Below are positions 20,115 through 21,229 of a stretch of DNA of 21,229 bases, piece after piece. The position numbers and the translations under genes were made by a program. Position 1 is the first letter of the stretch. Every line of letters begins with the position of its first letter. Below the pieces are notes generated by a model. That model was not told the origin of the DNA. It saw only the letters and a list, made by a program, of their open reading frames with translations, and did not search any database. The DNA is from CAZTLE01 sp964614415 (lineage in GTDB: Bacteria > Bacteroidota > Bacteroidia > Flavobacteriales > Flavobacteriaceae): assembly GCA_964614415.1 (NCBI GenBank), contig CAZTLE010000057.1, positions 1 to 21,229 on the forward strand. The letters are read 5' to 3'.

Positions 20115-21191
20115 ATGAGTTACGATGAGCTGGTCGGTTCTTGTATCGACTCTTACGATCAAAGTCTTCCATTTGTTATCTATGCTTCCCCGGATTCTTC
20201 AGAGATTACCGGGCACTTTCAGGGGGATAGAACACTGCATTTATCAGAAGCGGTGCAGGGAGAAGCATTTATATTCGCTCCCTTTCAATCGGAGGAATCA
20301 CCTGTATGTATTCCCTATAAATTTTCCTGGTCCGTTACAACGACGGTGCCCTCAAAGGCCGCTGCGGTTGCCAGCATTACATATGAAGACTCAGATATGG
20401 CGAGAAGCACGCACATGGCTCTGGTAAGCTCGGCCCTCGAGTACCTCGAAGAAAAGGACGCAGAGAAGGTGGTTGTCTCCCGAAGGGCAACCGTCGATCT
20501 CAAGCAGGCAGATCTTCGGGTTATTATGAACAGGTTGTTTACCACCTATCCTTCAGCTTTCCGATACATCTGGTTTCATCCCGAAACCGGCATGTGGTGC
20601 GGAGCTACGCCCGAAGTGCTTCTGAAGGCGGATGGCGCCACTTTTGAAACGATGTCCCTGGCAGGGACAAGAGGTTTTGTTCCGGGCAATGTTTCCGTCT
20701 GGACGGAGAAAGAACAGTTGGAACAACAACTGGTGACAGATTATATCACAGAGCGTCTTCAGAAAGTAACCAAGGTACTTAAGGTGTCCAAACCTTACGA
20801 GTACCAGGCGGGCAATCTGTTTCATTTACGAAGCGACATCAAAGGAGTTCTCAAGAATGGAACACTTTCCAGGATCATGCGTGTCGCCGGCCTGCTGCAT
20901 CCTACACCGGCTGTGTGTGGAATTCCGCTCAAAGGTTCAAAGAAATTCCTGACGAAATACGAAGGATACGATCGAGAGTATTATACGGGATACCTGGGCC
21001 CCATTACAACCGATAACGGCGTTTCACAATTGTATGTCAATTTGCGTTGCATGAAAATAGAAGAGGGAAAGGCACATCTCTATGTAGGAGGAGGTATTAC
21101 TTCGGCTTCCGATCCGGACTCCGAATGGGTCGAAACACAAAACAAGTTGCAAACCATGCTCCAGGTAATCTGGCCATTGGTAAAAGAATAA
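20115..21191 (+). CDS. menF: Isochorismate synthase (MenF/EntC type)
   Basis: This enzyme converts chorismate to isochorismate, the first committed step to menaquinone (or catechol siderophores). The 358-residue product is somewhat shorter than E. coli EntC (391) but has the chorismate-binding core. The motifs are KVVVSR (118-123), WCGATPEVLL (161-170), MSLAGTRG (180-187), HPTPAVCGIP (262-271), EGYDREYYTGYLGP (283-296, conserved Glu and Arg) and LYVGGGITSASDPDSEW (322-338). Menaquinone rather than siderophore synthesis is favoured by the thioesterase gene 3 bp upstream and by the absence of any siderophore gene nearby. The next genes of the operon, possibly menD, lie beyond the window. Confidence 0.9.
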   Translation: MSYDELVGSCIDSYDQSLPFVIYASPDSSEITGHFQGDRTLHLSEAVQGEAFIFAPFQSEESPVCIPYKFSWSVTTTVPSKAAAVASITYEDSDMARSTHMALVSSALEYLEEKDAEKVVVSRRATVDLKQADLRVIMNRLFTTYPSAFRYIWFHPETGMWCGATPEVLLKADGATFETMSLAGTRGFVPGNVSVWTEKEQLEQQLVTDYITERLQKVTKVLKVSKPYEYQAGNLFHLRSDIKGVLKNGTLSRIMRVAGLLHPTPAVCGIPLKGSKKFLTKYEGYDREYYTGYLGPITTDNGVSQLYVNLRCMKIEEGKAHLYVGGGITSASDPDSEWVETQNKLQTMLQVIWPLVKE

Positions 21192-21195
21192 AGTA

Positions 21196-21227
21196 AAAGA
21201 AAAGGCGCGCAGTGGCGCCAGTTCTTT
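21196..21227 (+). terminator. Possible terminator hairpin at the window edge
   Basis: GGCGC (21204-21208) pairs with GCGCC (21215-21219). Outside this stem AAGAA and TTCTT can also pair, with a small internal loop. It begins a few bases after the isochorismate synthase stop. The window ends here, so a full T-run cannot be confirmed; if real, the operon may be only two genes. Confidence 0.4.
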
Positions 21228-21229
21228 AT

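Noticed and set aside
1..21229. tRNA, rRNA, CRISPR array, insertion sequence or toxin-antitoxin pair
   Set aside because: No cloverleaf, regularly spaced repeat, transposase motif or small paired frames were seen on either strand.

Overview
The window looks like a chromosomal segment of a marine-type Flavobacteriaceae (Bacteroidota). The clues are a C-terminal type IX secretion (T9SS) sorting domain, a secreted protein with a CarboxypepD_reg-like domain, a membrane-anchored LytTR regulator, several TTG-N20/22-TAnnTTT promoters of the Bacteroidota type, and a short repeat with the core CTGAGCGCAGTCGAAG that I recall from many flavobacterial genomes. No rRNA, tRNA, CRISPR array, transposase or phage gene is visible.

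Layout: (1) 1-1916 (+): the 3' part of dnaK. Its last 23 bases are repeated 70 bp downstream, on the far side of a short nested palindromic repeat, followed by a strong terminator. (2) 2101-3384 (+): a secreted CarboxypepD_reg-like protein, convergent with a small secreted lipocalin-like protein (3409-3819, -). (3) 3908-5563 (-): an AT-rich gene for an unusual protein with two ACT-like units and a C-terminal TIR-like domain. Its longest reading frame starts inside the terminator of the gene behind it. (4) 5659-13585 (-): a tight four-gene operon transcribed glgE, maltokinase, glgB, GH31 alpha-glucosidase. This is the maltose-1-phosphate (GlgE) route to branched alpha-glucan; the trehalose synthase TreS that normally feeds it is not in the window. 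(5) 13775-15409 (+): a divergent membrane-anchored LytTR regulator, then a T9SS-exported propeller-like protein (15553-16719, +). (6) 16907-19650 (-): a small helical secreted protein, a 347-bp gene-free stretch with a large inverted repeat, a GNAT acetyltransferase, a secreted plant-type leucine-rich-repeat protein and a serine esterase. (7) 19692-21191 (+): a hotdog thioesterase and an isochorismate synthase 3 bp apart, probably the start of a menaquinone operon.

How the genes work together: the glucan operon is a coherent pathway. Mak makes maltose 1-phosphate, GlgE transfers the maltosyl unit to a growing chain, GlgB branches it, and the GH31 enzyme may trim or recycle it. The LytTR gene shares its upstream region and may respond to or control the operon, but nothing in the sequence proves this. 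The thioesterase and isochorismate synthase fit menaquinone synthesis (steps at DHNA-CoA and chorismate). Their promoter appears to sit back to back with that of the divergent esterase.

The best candidate for something undescribed is the ACT-ACT-TIR protein: a probable small-molecule sensor joined to a domain that in many relatives acts on NAD+, encoded alone in a locally AT-rich patch next to housekeeping genes.
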